Assembly: GCF_011745365.1 (NCBI RefSeq)
Contig: NW_024468910.1
Coordinates: 124,001-188,000 of the forward strand
DNA length: 64,000 nucleotides
Direction of reading: 5' to 3'
From: Cryphonectria parasitica EP155
Taxonomy: Eukaryota; Ascomycota; Sordariomycetes; Diaporthales; Cryphonectriaceae
Part shown: in pieces, positions 20,170 through 30,788 of the stretch
How positions within the stretch are numbered: the first letter of the stretch is position 1
How the letters are laid out: each line of letters starts with the position of its first letter
Translations under genes and position numbers: made by a program
The notes under the pieces: generated by a model
Databases searched by the model: none
What the model saw: only the letters and a program-made list of their open reading frames with translations
Told to the model about the DNA's origin: nothing

Positions 20170-21267
20170 AATGAAGGCTTCGAGCTGCTGGTAAGCAATT
20201 CAGCTATCTATTTCAACAAGAACACGAAGATGATTGTAGCCTCGTTTGTTAACAACTTTCTGATTGCTCTACAGCCAGACCAGCAAGCACTGAGCGAACA
20301 GCTTATCGAGAGGCTGTCCGAGAGGCTCGAAGTTACTGATCTAGGCCTAGCTGAATGGTTTGTAGGCGTGAAGATCAATCAACAGCCCAACAGCAATATA
20401 ATCATCTGCCAGAATGCATATATCGCTAGAATGCTTGCTGAATGAAGCCAGGGCGAATGCAAGCTAGCGATCACCCCTGTAGCCATGGGCGCTATAGCTG
20501 AGGCCGTACGCAACACCAAGGAGGCCTCGACTGAGGACTGTAAGCGCTACCAACAGATCGTCGGGTCAGTTATCTACCCGTTGTGCATCACGAGGATCGA
20601 CACTGCCTTTACAGCGAGTATATGGGCCAGGTTTATGTTAAACCCCTCGCAAGCCCATGAGAAAGCTGTGAAGAGGATTCTGCACTACTACCAAGGAATC
20701 AAGAACTGTGGCATTCAGTACAAGGCTGGCTGCTTGATTCTTGAAGGCTATTGCAACGCCTCATACAACGACGATCGAGATGCCAGCAAGTCCACGATCG
20801 CATTCATCTTCACTCTGGCAGGAGGACTTATCTTGTAGGCCTCCAAGCTGATAACCTCGATCTCTCAATCAACAGCCGAATCTGAATACTATGCTGCGAA
20901 TGCTGCTATACGGGAAGCAGCATGGCTCCGAGAGTTCCTCGTCGAAATAGATCAAGGCAACCTGGTGAACCAAGCGATCCCAATCTATACGGATAACCAG
21001 GCTACCCTCAAGATCATCGAGAAGTTGGAAACTACAAATAGGACTAAGTACATCAGGGCATGCTACCACTACGTTCGTGAAGAGGTGGCACAAGGGAACG
21101 TGAAGTTCTACTATGTGCTCTCTGAGGAGAACATCGCGGATGCCCTCACCAAGCCGCTGGAGCCTGGCTAATACCAGAGGCTTCTCAAAATGGCTGGGAT
21201 GGAGAACCTTGAAGAGAACGCCAGCCAGCATCACGATGATGCTGGCTGCGAGGGAGTGTCGGAATAA
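20170..21267 (+). pseudogene. Copia pol remnant (RT end to RNase H)
   Basis: The frame reads KMIVASFVNNFLI (a YVDD-region relic), EVTDLGLAEWFVGVKI, then after a TGA the connection region (ITRIDTAFTASIWARF), and RNase H with STAESEYYAANAAIREAAWL, YTDNQATL and EENIADALTKPL. Two or three stops (20443, 20836, 21169) break an otherwise continuous frame. This is the 3' end of a Ty1/copia pol; the protease, integrase and first part of RT are absent. It runs straight into an LTR at 21257. Confidence 0.75.
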
Positions 21268-21480
21268 AGGCATTGGTCTCATGTGGGTGAAAGGGCCTTT
21301 CAGGCCCCTGACACCAGGGCCCTTTCACTAGGTTTCGAGCTAGCCGGCCCTTTGTTGTACTTTTCCTATAGAAACGGGTGCACCAGTACCTCTGGCTCCA
21401 GGATAGTTTGAACCAATGACCTAGCTTTTCACCCATCCTTCACTCCTATGAATTCACTGCCCCACATTTGACAAATTTAC
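21257..21480 (+). repeat. 3' LTR of the Copia remnant
   Basis: Begins tgtcggaataaagg right after a purine-rich stretch (gcgagggag), the usual place for the LTR behind copia RNase H. It contains an 11-bp inverted repeat, gtgaaagggcc (21287-21297) with ggccctttcac (21318-21328). The right boundary is not resolved. Confidence 0.5.
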
Positions 21481-21658
21481 TGCCTCAGTTTGTCTGCTGC
21501 TGAACCGGAACTAACCGCTTCCCCACCTACAGTGAAGCACGAGCCACACTCCCCTTACAGCACTTCGCTGTTCAGCGCTCTTTCGCATCCTATCTCCACG
21601 AAGCCCTGCCTTCGCAAAGCTCTCTCGTCCTACTCATAACGCCCTATCACTCATCATT

Positions 21659-23233
21659 ATGGACAAGCCTCTAGATTGGGACTCGTTTATCTTCCGTCCT
21701 GTCGATTTTGATGATTATTTCGATCAATATCCTGAGCGTTTAAAAGCATTTCACAAGTTCATGCCGCATGACATAAGCCCTACTCTCATCTTCACTACCC
21801 TTCCCAGACAGTTCAATACCATTATGATACCACTGCAGAATGAGGATGCTTTCTTTTTCGATATACTCGATGTCGGCCGGATATCTGAGGATGGAGATGA
21901 CTTTTTCCGCCGGCTCGGGGAGCGGCGGGAGAAGAGGCTGAAAGAGCTGCACAAGCTCTGGAAGGAAGCGCTGGACCCCTCCAAAGCATACAGGAAACTC
22001 CGCAACGATAAGGATATGCAGTTTTTTAGTGATATTACTCAGATCTACTTTCAGAAGTCCTTCGATTCATATGCTGCATTTTTTGCAACGCTTATGCTAC
22101 GATCAAAGGATATTAGCATCTTCCGCCAACCTGCTACATCGCGCCCGACTGCAGCCAGCGCTGCCGCCCGACCCCAAGAAGCAAGATCATCTCCTTCGGC
22201 ATACTCGAGGTCTGAAGGAGGCGACCTGGCAAGCCAGGAAGCCTGGCCGCCATTCGAGTCAACAGATGAGGAATGGCATCCGAGAGACGAAAGAGGCGAC
22301 CCAGCAAGCCAGGAAGCCTGGCCACCGTACGAGTCAACAGATGAGGAATGCCATCCGAGAAACGAAAGAAGCAACCCGGCAAGCCAGGAAGCCTGGCCAC
22401 CGTACGAGTCAACAGATGAGGAATGCCATCTGAGAGACGAAGGAAGCTCAGAACGAAGCGGATCGCCCCCTCGAAGCGAATCGCCCCCTCGAAGCGAATC
22501 GCTCCCTTCTAGATACGCAACACCACCCGAATACCGAACCAGCTCGCCTGCGCCAACAGATACGCTATATCCCCCTGCGAGGCAGGCTCGGAATGGGGGA
22601 GAGAAGAGCTGGGAGAGGGCTGATATTCCTGTGGCAGGCAAGAAGAAGGCGAGAACAGCAGCATCCCGCCCGTCGCCAGGCTGTGTGCTGAAGAAGCCGA
22701 GGAAGAAAAAGAAGCAGAACCCGGCCAGAGACCGCAACCATGCCCAGCCTGCTGCCGGCAGCAGACTGCAACAGACAAAGCATGAGCAAGCCCTTGAAAA
22801 GATGCTCCAAGGGCTGGCGGGCAACGAGCGAACAGAGAGCCTACCGCCCGGCCATCCAGCAGATAGAGTTGGAGAGCTTTCTTCATCATCCCCTCCCCCC
22901 TCAGCCCTACAGCACAAGCAGCAGCAGCAGCAGCAGCAGCAGCTGCCGAAGAGAGGGTCTCGTCACAGAGCTGAGCAGCTTTCACAACCAGCATGCACAG
23001 CACTTGATGGAGTTCGTGAAGCTAAGATAGCCAAGGCTCGTCAAAAACATAAGCCCCGGAAACCCGAAGCTTCCGCCCAGCTGTTCTCTGCTGCCCAACA
23101 AGCGCCGTCTGGCCCGGAGCCTCCTGTTCCTCCCCCAGACATCCTATCAACAGCATCTGTACGCAGGAGCCGACGGCTGAAGGAGAAGGCGCAGAGCAGA
23201 GCAGCTGCAGGTCTCGATGCCAGGGACAGGTGA
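21659..23233 (+). CDS. Hypothetical protein with 25-residue repeats and basic C-terminus
   Basis: An intact 524-residue frame starts at an ATG after a pyrimidine-rich leader. The N-terminal 155 residues are globular (MDKPLDWDSFIFRPVDFDD..., many aromatics and heptad-like charged runs). Residues about 190-265 are three near-identical 25-residue units containing ASQEAWPP-ESTDEE. The rest is Ser/Pro/Arg-rich with basic KKARTAAS/KKPRKKKKQ patches (likely nuclear targeting), a nine-Gln run (about residues 420-428) and a C-terminal RRSRRLKEK motif like the RRSxR motif in the families at 5229 and 36680. I do not recognise the N-terminal domain. There is no RIP damage despite the repeats. Confidence 0.7.
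   Translation: MDKPLDWDSFIFRPVDFDDYFDQYPERLKAFHKFMPHDISPTLIFTTLPRQFNTIMIPLQNEDAFFFDILDVGRISEDGDDFFRRLGERREKRLKELHKLWKEALDPSKAYRKLRNDKDMQFFSDITQIYFQKSFDSYAAFFATLMLRSKDISIFRQPATSRPTAASAAARPQEARSSPSAYSRSEGGDLASQEAWPPFESTDEEWHPRDERGDPASQEAWPPYESTDEECHPRNERSNPASQEAWPPYESTDEECHLRDEGSSERSGSPPRSESPPRSESLPSRYATPPEYRTSSPAPTDTLYPPARQARNGGEKSWERADIPVAGKKKARTAASRPSPGCVLKKPRKKKKQNPARDRNHAQPAAGSRLQQTKHEQALEKMLQGLAGNERTESLPPGHPADRVGELSSSSPPPSALQHKQQQQQQQQLPKRGSRHRAEQLSQPACTALDGVREAKIAKARQKHKPRKPEASAQLFSAAQQAPSGPEPPVPPPDILSTASVRRSRRLKEKAQSRAAAGLDARDR
22230..22454 (+). repeat. Three 75-bp coding tandem repeats
   Basis: Units of exactly 25 codons (GAC/AAC...GCAAGCCAGGAAGCCTGG...) lie in one frame inside the 21659 gene. 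Units 2 and 3 are the most alike. The length is a multiple of three, so copy-number change would not break the protein. Confidence 0.85.
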
Positions 23234-23402
23234 TGAGCGCGCCCCAGCGGGCAGCGGGCAGCCTGACAAGCGCGGAGCCTGGAGAACACTCAGTAGCAAC
23301 TCAGGACTTGTGAACATGTGGAGAGAGAGAGGGTAAGAGGGTAGGTATCTCCTGCTAGTGAGCAGTCCTAGAGCATCATCACCACAGCTCCGAGCATTCT
23401 TT

Positions 23403-23528
23403 CAGGCATGGTTGTTATCCTGGCAGGGCTGGGTGCAGCAGCGTAGTCTGGTTGATAAGCTCTGTGGGGTTTTGGCAGGCAGGCATGGTCGTCATCCCGG
23501 AAGGGCTGGGTGTAGCAGCGCTGTCTGG
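23403..23528 (+). repeat. 49-bp direct repeat, two copies
   Basis: caggcatggttgttatcctgg... (23403-23451) and caggcatggtcgtcatcccgg... (23480-23528) differ almost only by C/T. They lie just downstream of the 21659 gene. Confidence 0.65.
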
Positions 23529-23965
23529 CAAGGCTGCACCCTGAGGTTCTCTTCAGCATAGCAGCTTACTATCACATGAAGGCAAGAACAGGAAGCTGGT
23601 TTGGATGCTAGCAGGCATGCTATTATGACTGCAATATATATAAGATACAAGTACAATTGATTTGAGCTTCTGCTGCTTGGATGATCATCTCATATTCCTT
23701 GGACTTTGAGGATAATCTGGTATTTTATAGCAACAAGGTCTACCTCATGACTTTTGGCTGAAATCACAACCTTTTATCTTGGGCTATAAAGCAAATTCTT
23801 ATACTTAATCGGCCCATGCATGTTTCTACATTTCAGGCCTTGATATTCCAATGAGAATGACCTATACATATAACTTCTCCTAGTTCTTTGGGCCTCAGTA
23901 AGCTTTATATATTTCAACTCCAGATCTTGCACGGTCTGGCCATCCATACCAAGATCAGCTTGTTG
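23529..23965. other. No gene seen; AT-rich
   Basis: Short frames only. Confidence 0.4.
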
Positions 23966-24620
23966 CTACAATATATGCAATAGATAATGGCAGCTCACCT
24001 TGGGTAGTCCCTTCATTGTTCGTATATTGAACCCCTTACTGGCCGCAGCTGATACGGCGATAAGAGCCTTGTTCTTGCTGGCCGGCTGGCAGGACTCCTT
24101 TATCCTGTCGGCCAGCTGAGCACTCTCTGACATTATCTCGCTAGAGTTTAGGATCGGGAGCTCGAGCTTCAGCCAGAGCATTTTATCCCGAACCAGAAAT
24201 ATGTACGTAAGTAGCTAATAGCGGCGCTGATCGATAGATTAAAGAAGATAATTGTATAGCGCTTATCAATACTGTCGAGCGGCTCTATCTTAGGGTTCCG
24301 TCTCAAGATTATTTTGTAAATCAGCAACTTGATAGTGGTAAGCTTAGCGCACAACATCTCGGCAAGGGCCGCAGCAACAGTCTCTCTCCTCAGGAGATCT
24401 CTCTGCACCATAGCTGAGACTTTCTGGTAGTCTCCAGGTAGCTTAAAGTTGTTGTTGGGCTGTCTTGTATAACGAGCAGGTACGGGTGTATGAAAGACCG
24501 CTGGAGAACTATGAAGTTGTTGTCCCCGGGTTCACGTTGCTGCCACTGCACAGCACTTCTATAATAGTCTGCTTCGCCAGCGCAATTCCCTTCCTGCCCT
24601 CCTTTACCCAATCCGACATT
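23966..24620 (-). pseudogene. Degraded coding remnant, family unknown
   Basis: Read on the minus strand from ATG 24620 (MSDWVKEGRKGIALAKQ), three protein-like stretches follow in neighbouring frames. One is a segment with PVPARYTRQPNNNF...QRDLLRRETVAAALAEML, another is MLWLKLELPILNSSEIMSESAQLADRIKESC. Stops and frame changes separate them; one TGA could come from CGA. The composition is that of a helical protein, perhaps a gag-like one. I cannot name it. Confidence 0.35.
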
Positions 24621-24838
24621 TTCTGCTGAAGAGTTGCCGAATCAACAAACTTGTTCAAAGATATATTATCTCAGTAAGCCGCTTATTCGGTTTCGTTACA
24701 TATTAGTATCTATGCTTGCATTTCAGGAATTCTCCTTGCCAGTGATTTCATACAAATATTTCGGTTCATACAGCTTATATACCAATTCAAAACTTTATAC
24801 AGTTTATAACTGTAATTCGCGCTATTATTACATTTAAT

Positions 24839-24981
24839 GATTTGGTGGACTAATTTGATGCAATGATTTGATGCAATGACTTGGTGCAATGATTTGGTGT
24901 AATGATTTGATGCAATAATCTGGTCCAATGATTTGATGCAATGATTTGGTGTAATGATTTGGTGTAATGATTTGATATAAT
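24839..24981 (+). repeat. 13-bp minisatellite, 11 units
   Basis: Consensus gatttgrtgyaat repeated eleven times without gaps. Variants are mostly A/G and C/T. Confidence 0.85.
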
Positions 24982-25281
24982 GATCATCATAAGGTGATGT
25001 GAGCTTTGAAGTAACTCAGGCTGAGCTGCATAGTGGAATTATCTCTGCTCTTAAATTCTATTTCTTTCAATAGCCAAAAAAATCACGCCGCTATATAAAA
25101 GCATAGATGCAGCTCATTTCCATCCGATAGGCTTCGCAATGCATGAAATTTCGTCATCCAAGAAGACTCCAAGGCCTCGCCAATGGTCTCGATCGCCATC
25201 GGCAACTTTGCGAAGACCTGCTATACGAGTGCTGATTCGTAAGCTGGCATCCAATTGATTGGATTGTCTTAAAGAATTTAC

Positions 25282-25282
<1 letters not shown>

Positions 25283-25325
<43 letters not shown>
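25283..25325 (+). repeat. Poly(A) tract, 43 A
   Basis: An uninterrupted A run in the plus strand. No matching target duplication is obvious on its two sides, so a retroposed origin is not shown. Confidence 0.8.
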
Positions 25326-25329
<4 letters not shown>

Positions 25330-26629
25330 TTTTTATGTGTGATATTGCTATGTTTGGTTGTCGATAATATCACACAAGCTTTAAAGCTTGGGTGACAATA
25401 GCACAAATTGTTTCAAGATGTAATGTGTTAGTTGTTTCAGATTTGGTTTATACAATCTGATATTGCATTCTAATACGTTAGATACTTTGTTGTCAGTATC
25501 AGATTACTGCATTTTCTATTATCAAACTCCTTGACTGAAAGCGCTTAATTCTTTCTTTGCTGGCTTTGGAGTATTTATTAACTCAAAGCACACTTTTGTA
25601 GCTGCTAGTTTTGGAAACAAAATTTCATCTGCAGTCTTTGGTAATTATTGACGTTTGTTGAAGATAAATTTGCATTCTTCCTTATATATATATCGAAAAT
25701 ATTGTTTTCGCATTCATTCTCAAGCAACACCACATCAAGTTTGCGCCAGCTACGGATACTTCGACGAATGTAAAGGATTGTGCTTTTGCTAAACTTTTAC
25801 TTATCAAACTGCATTTCCATTTCAGCACAAGTGAATAAAACCATCTTATATGTCTCCTTGAACCCATACTGTTTTCGACATATCTTTGTCTCAAACAGTT
25901 GGTATGATAAGAACTGTCTTTATTATTCTTCATGCTATCGAGAACAGATTGCTTTTGGTATTGTAAGTGATCCAGTTCTTAGAACTTGCAATTCGTCGTG
26001 CCAACCAAAGCACTCGCTTGATGCGATGCGCTGTTGTAGCTTGTGTCTCCTTAAAACGCTCTTTTAGGTCGATATTAGTTGGAAACCAATCTTCAGGGAA
26101 AAGATGTTCGGCCCAAAAAAAAACCCCGTAGCATCCAATCCTCCGGAAGGCAAATGCTATTAAAGACGCTTAATTTTGATTCAGCTTGATAATGAGTTGC
26201 ATCATCTGTAGATAAATGTTGTGTCGAGTTACCCTTAGGCTCATCGAGGAAGCGAAATTTCTGTTTAGTGGAAGCAATTAGATATTAAACCCTTAAAATC
26301 TAACCCATTTATGCATACCGAGGAGAGTATATTCAATAACTTTACAAGCTCAGTCCACTCAAGATGACTCCCTAGACTCATAATCTCTTCTCGCGAAGAA
26401 CAGGGAGATAATGATGAATCCAAGAATCCCATAAAAGTCAATCGCCCATTCACGAAAGGCAGTATCCAGAAATCAGAGCAGCTGAAGTGGATAATGTCTG
26501 TCGCTGTCGTGAAACTTATGAGCTGCGATCTCCATAATTTATCGTCCCTATCGGAGGTCTTCGCTGCTGCTGCAGCTTTTGGCGCAGGATTTATTGTATC
26601 GTAAAGTGCGTTGTTGGCAAGACAAGCGA
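25326..26629. other. No gene seen; very AT-rich
   Basis: Short, mutually overlapping frames with TA-rich composition as in RIP-affected DNA. Confidence 0.45.
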
Positions 26630-27983
26630 CTATTTTCGTCTCGAATTAGTAAATCTTAAAGGTATCCGGAGATAAGAGGTCTGACTTAAGGCTCCAAACC
26701 AACAGTAATTATACTGCTGTTTTCCGATGTGCAAAGCTAAGCCACTGATGGAGACTTGGCAATATCGCTGAAAATTCCTCAACTCCCATGCTTCTGAACA
26801 CCGCCGAGCAAAATGATGGGCAAAGGCAGCTATAACAGACCATGGAGCGAACTGCCTTCGCTTTCGAGAAGTCTTGTAGATGTTGCGCAAGACGTTAATA
26901 ATGAGTAAAACATCATCCTCGTATCTGTTCAAATTAGGGTTCCGTAGCAAAAGCGGCCTTCGACAAATAGAAGAAAGACATTGCCATATCCAACGGTGTG
27001 TCCATTGAGCAGAGCTTTGCTTTGAGGTAATAAATTGACCCGTTTGTAGAATCGCAATCCTCAACTTTCGTAAGTTTCAGGTAACTAATACCTGCCAAAT
27101 TATAACAACCAGGATCACTCGAATTCTCTTCTTGATCGTGCGCAACACGGAATCTAAATGTTGAATTAGCGAGTAGGAACAAAGTGTAAGGGATGAAGTA
27201 TTAACCTCAAAAAAGCTGTAAAGCCCATCCATTCATTCCAATCCCGATGAAATTCAGTCGCTACTTGGTAGAGCTCATTGACTCTAAGCATGCATCCCTG
27301 AAGGAAGCATTTCAGTTTCGAGATACTGGGTTCGTCTTCGATGTGAGCAACATAGTCCTCGACAGCTTTTTAAAATATTGTTCGAGATCCTTCCCTGATT
27401 TGTCAGATCGTGAAAGGAGAAACGCAACCTCGAATGCAGACATCAGAGCCTCAAACGAATCGCATAGTTCTTCGACAAGATTTTGATTAAGATGCCGTGC
27501 CTTTCTTTTGCCATTGATTTCCGGCCAATCTTTCTCGATCTCATCTGCGAGTTCACGAAATCTTGAATTTTCCTTGACAATGCAATCATCCTTTCGTTGA
27601 ATGACAAATTTGTGATCCCTGCCGTCGAGTTGTAGGAGGTCCTGCATTTTGACCGCGATACCCGGTTGGTCCTCTGTTGAGCATAGCCAGTCTGGCTGAA
27701 TGCCTTCACAAAATACTCTCTCCCATTCTGCTGGAAGGTAGAATGCTCTTTCGATTTCTCGACTGGCGTTTCGGGCAACTGCGCTTCTGGCCATTCTTGA
27801 TGGAGAGCGAAGGAAAATACTCGGTATTGGGGTTTCAACGAAGATGGCTAAATTGGTGAAGCATAACAATACTAATCCAGCTGAATCTTTCTGTCTTAGG
27901 TATAGGAATCCCGTGGCTTGATAGTCAACATTATTCAAGATTCGGGTTAAAGCTAGGTTATAGTCCTGTGTAAATGTAAGCAA
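26630..27983 (-). pseudogene. Degraded gene, unknown family
   Basis: The best-kept part is a 223-residue frame at 27312-27983 with protein-like blocks (REIERAFYLPAEWERVFCEG, RFRELADEIEKDWPEINGK, VEELCDSFEALMSAFEVAFLL). Downstream on the minus strand, frames at 26934-27182 and 26630-27064 look like continuations, separated by stops and indels. The DNA is AT-rich with TA in place of expected CA/TG, so RIP decay of a once longer gene is likely. No motif I know is present. Introns cannot be placed reliably. Confidence 0.4.
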
Positions 27984-28424
27984 GGGTGGCTCGTCGACCG
28001 CCTCAGGGGATGGTAAGCTACTGCGGGCGAGATTACAATCACGTTGTAGCGGAAAATGCGGTAAATCTCGTTTTAGGCAACTGCTAAGGCTCTCCTAGTA
28101 ATGACGCGCGAGAGTGTAAGGATCGGCGTGACAGGGGATAGAATAATCAGGCGCTAGCTTTGGCTCAAGAACATCGACACTAGACCCTTAACAATAGCAG
28201 TGAATTCTTCAGACCAATGACATCTGGGTTGGTATGTGCATATCCACGATAATTTATAATACAATACAGTCCTTGTTATTTGCACCAGCCCCTTCCTGTC
28301 TTTCAGCCAGTATGGCTGTTGATCTCTGGTTCTTCATCAAGGCACCCATCGGTGCCGACAGTAAAAGGGAACTCACCAACCACCTGAAAGGGCTTCAGCA
28401 AGGCAAATGCCTCAGATATGTCTT

Positions 28425-29075
28425 CTACCAGAAGGGATGGTCGGGGAATGATAAGGAAGCTCTCAGCGGCGCATCATCAAAGGTAATAGCAATGCTCGCC
28501 TCGCTTATCTGCCGCATTATACCGTCCTCCATCTGAGCCATATCTAAATCCCGTGCTTCCTGCTCAGCATCTAGCCCGCTGGTCAGCTCCCCTCGAAGCT
28601 CATCCAACTGGGAAATGACCTCTTCTCGCAGCTCGGCGAGGGATTGCTTGATCTGACCCGTCAAGTCGTCCCGAAGCACAGCAACAGAGGCATCGAGCTC
28701 GAGGCCGGTCAGGCTATGCCCTTCCCAAGTCGCTTTCGCAGAAACCTTTTTTATGTCCAAATCCATCGGCCGCGGCCATGTCGGTTCGATATCAGCATGA
28801 GGAAGACAAGAGCTTTCCGTCGAGGAACTCGCTCCCGAAGAGGCAGAGGAGCAGTTATCCACAATGTCTTGCAACGGCGGCAGCTGAGGCAGGCACTGGT
28901 CTTGTCGCAAAAGAGAGTCTCGACTGATTGGTCTCAGCATCTCTAGAACGTTGTCAGGGCTCTCACGAGGATCATGGGAAGAACGAGGTGTGTTTGGCTG
29001 CGTCGAGGAACCGGCACCGATATCGGCCAGTAGTGATGGCGATAACAATGCCGCTGGGCTGCCCGGGTCCGGCAT
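28425..29075 (-). CDS. Coiled-coil hypothetical protein
   Basis: The frame is open from 29474, but the first 130 codons are upstream sequence with leader-like composition. The ATG at 29075 starts a 216-residue protein. Residues 1-100 are Ser/Pro-rich and disordered. Residues 100-185 form a regular coiled coil (SLAELREEVISQLDELRGELTSGLDAEQEARDLDMAQ), followed by a short tail to TAG at 28425. It is similar in plan, though not clearly in sequence, to the small coiled-coil genes near 0.7-3.4 kb. The function is unknown. Confidence 0.5.
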   Translation of the reverse strand: MPDPGSPAALLSPSLLADIGAGSSTQPNTPRSSHDPRESPDNVLEMLRPISRDSLLRQDQCLPQLPPLQDIVDNCSSASSGASSSTESSCLPHADIEPTWPRPMDLDIKKVSAKATWEGHSLTGLELDASVAVLRDDLTGQIKQSLAELREEVISQLDELRGELTSGLDAEQEARDLDMAQMEDGIMRQISEASIAITFDDAPLRASLSFPDHPFW

Positions 29076-29893
29076 GTTGATGCGAGTCGAGCTGAGCTGA
29101 AGAAAACGGGACACTGCGATTTCAGCTGTTCTGGGAGAAGTCAGTAAAGCGGCACATTCAAGAGAGACAGAGCATGACTGGATACAGGATAGCTCTACTG
29201 CGGCAAGCCGTCTTTGGTTCAAGATGGAGGAGAAAAAAAGAGAGAGAAAAGAGCTGGAATAAACTATGCCCAGAAGATCCCACCCGCCCAGGCTTTCTTT
29301 TGGATATCTCGCGAGACGGAGCAGCCTTGACTCCGATTGTGTATATCGATCCGGTGGCAATAGGGATGGTAGGGCCGATGAAAATAAGACAGACAAAAGG
29401 AATGAAAACGAGAGGGCGTCAACGCCTGCTGCCCTATGTAGCAATGCAAGATCCAGTTTCACTTGAGAGAACACATCCAGGGTCTTTCGGCGGCCGTAGG
29501 CGCTCGAGTAGAAGCCTGTCTAAAGTGATGTGGTTGTGATCACCGGCTGCAGCCGGAACATAGAGCAGGGAAAGGTCGTTGTATGCCCAAAATATTGTGA
29601 ACGATGTCTGGATATAGTTGAAATGAAAGAAAGAAGACAGACCTAGAAGTACGAAAGGGGCGGAACAAAAGGACGAAATGGCGTGACAGCATGTGATCGT
29701 GCAATCCCAGCTGGAAATTTATTAGCGCGAGCGCATCATGCCCCCCGCTTAATCTCTGGGTACCATGGTCAGGGATTTGTGGGACCGCGCACGGATCCCC
29801 AAAGTTCGTGGCGCACGTATTTGCGGATCCCCGGACAGTGGATACTGTAGACCATGCGGCGTTTTCCCAATGCGTCCTTCTCAAGAGAGATCC
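29076..29893. other. Intergenic, no supported gene
   Basis: ORFs on both strands overlap without splice or composition support; the 5' region of the 28425-29075 gene lies here. Confidence 0.4.
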
Positions 29894-30157
29894 TCAATGT
29901 GGACTTAAACCCCGCCTATCCATGGTGGGGTCTTCAAACAGCGGTATGGAGACCGAGTCGCCAGGGTTACGCTGCTGATCAGTGGTTTTGTCTTCGGGTT
30001 CGGGGTTGTTGTGCTTTAAGGTATCGATGGCGGAGGAGGAGGAGTCGTTGCCGTCGTTGCCGTCGTTGCCGTCTTCGACTGTCAGAAGTATATGTTGTGA
30101 GCAGTCCGGTTCAATCATCATAATAGAATACCGATTCACCGAAGTTGCACTAGGCAT
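29894..30157 (-). CDS. Small acidic protein with GND repeats
   Basis: An 87-residue frame from ATG 30157. It has a hydrophobic-polar start (MPSATSVNRYSIMMIEPDCS), then a Gly-Asn-Asp triplet run encoded by 9-bp repeats near 30047-30075, and a polar tail. It could be a real small gene or a first exon. No family is recognised, and two 30-bp CCAAT-bearing repeats lie upstream. Confidence 0.35.
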   Translation of the reverse strand: MPSATSVNRYSIMMIEPDCSQHILLTVEDGNDGNDGNDSSSSAIDTLKHNNPEPEDKTTDQQRNPGDSVSIPLFEDPTMDRRGLSPH

Positions 30158-30240
30158 TGTTTATCCTATGCACCCTAGTGAGAACTAGCTGCGCCCTTCT
30201 GGAAAACGCCTTTTCGGAAAAACGCTTCGTGCAGGGGGGC

Positions 30241-30300
30241 ATCTTAACGCATTGTCATTGGTCACCCAATATCTTAACGCGCTGTCATTGGTCACCCAAT
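30241..30300 (-). promoter_or_regulatory. Two 30-bp repeats with paired CCAAT boxes
   Basis: Two adjacent 30-bp units (atcttaacgc..tgtcattggtcacccaat) differ at two positions. Each holds ATTGG and CCAAT four bases apart in inverted order, so four CCAAT elements lie in 60 bp, 84-143 bp upstream of the small minus-strand ORF. CCAAT boxes bind the HAP/NF-Y complex in fungi; control of this ORF is inference. Confidence 0.5.
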
Positions 30301-30732
30301 ACACGTCGCGTTGGTGCCTAACTGATCAGGGATTAGGGGTCAGGCCATACGCGCCCATAAGTCAACGTCGCAGATGGGGGGGTGAAGTCAGCACTGCATG
30401 TGCAAAAGCCTCATGTATATAGCTGATTACTGCGCCTTGCTGCGGCCCGGCGATCTACAAAGTGGTGGTCACGGAGCCGCAGTTTGACTCGGCGAAGTAT
30501 TGTTATCTACAGCTTTAAAGAAAAAAAAGAAAAAAGAAATATATACCGCATCTGCCAGAAACCTTCTCCCTAATCAACGCCATGTATAACAGGGGATGCC
30601 ACGCAAAACAATAGGATGACGGGATAGGGAGGCTGGGGGCCACCTGGGTAAGGCACGGACCGACTTATGCATGAGTCATATTAGTACATTAGCTACATGG
30701 TGCTCTTTTCCCGTTTCGGTCCCGGCTTGTTC
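30301..30732. other. No gene seen
   Basis: Intergenic sequence between the CCAAT repeats and the 3' end of the SET gene, with an A-rich stretch at 30515-30545. Confidence 0.4.
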
Positions 30733-30788
30733 AGAGCCCCTGTAGTTCAGGGCCCCTCTAGTTCAGGGCCCCTCTAGTTCAGGGCCCC
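30733..30788 (-). repeat. 16-bp tandem repeat at the SET gene 3' end
   Basis: agggcccctctagttc occurs 3.5 times (first unit diverged). The SET reading frame ends inside it: the TAG stop is one of the repeat's ctag copies. Confidence 0.75.

Noticed and set aside
22051..22917. Long minus ORF (288 codons) inside the 21659 gene
   Set aside because: Shadow frame of a repeat-rich GC-balanced gene; low-complexity Ser/Gly product.
28234..28536. Plus-strand ORF overlapping the minus coiled-coil gene
   Set aside because: Its second half is antisense to a better-supported frame and it has no domain.
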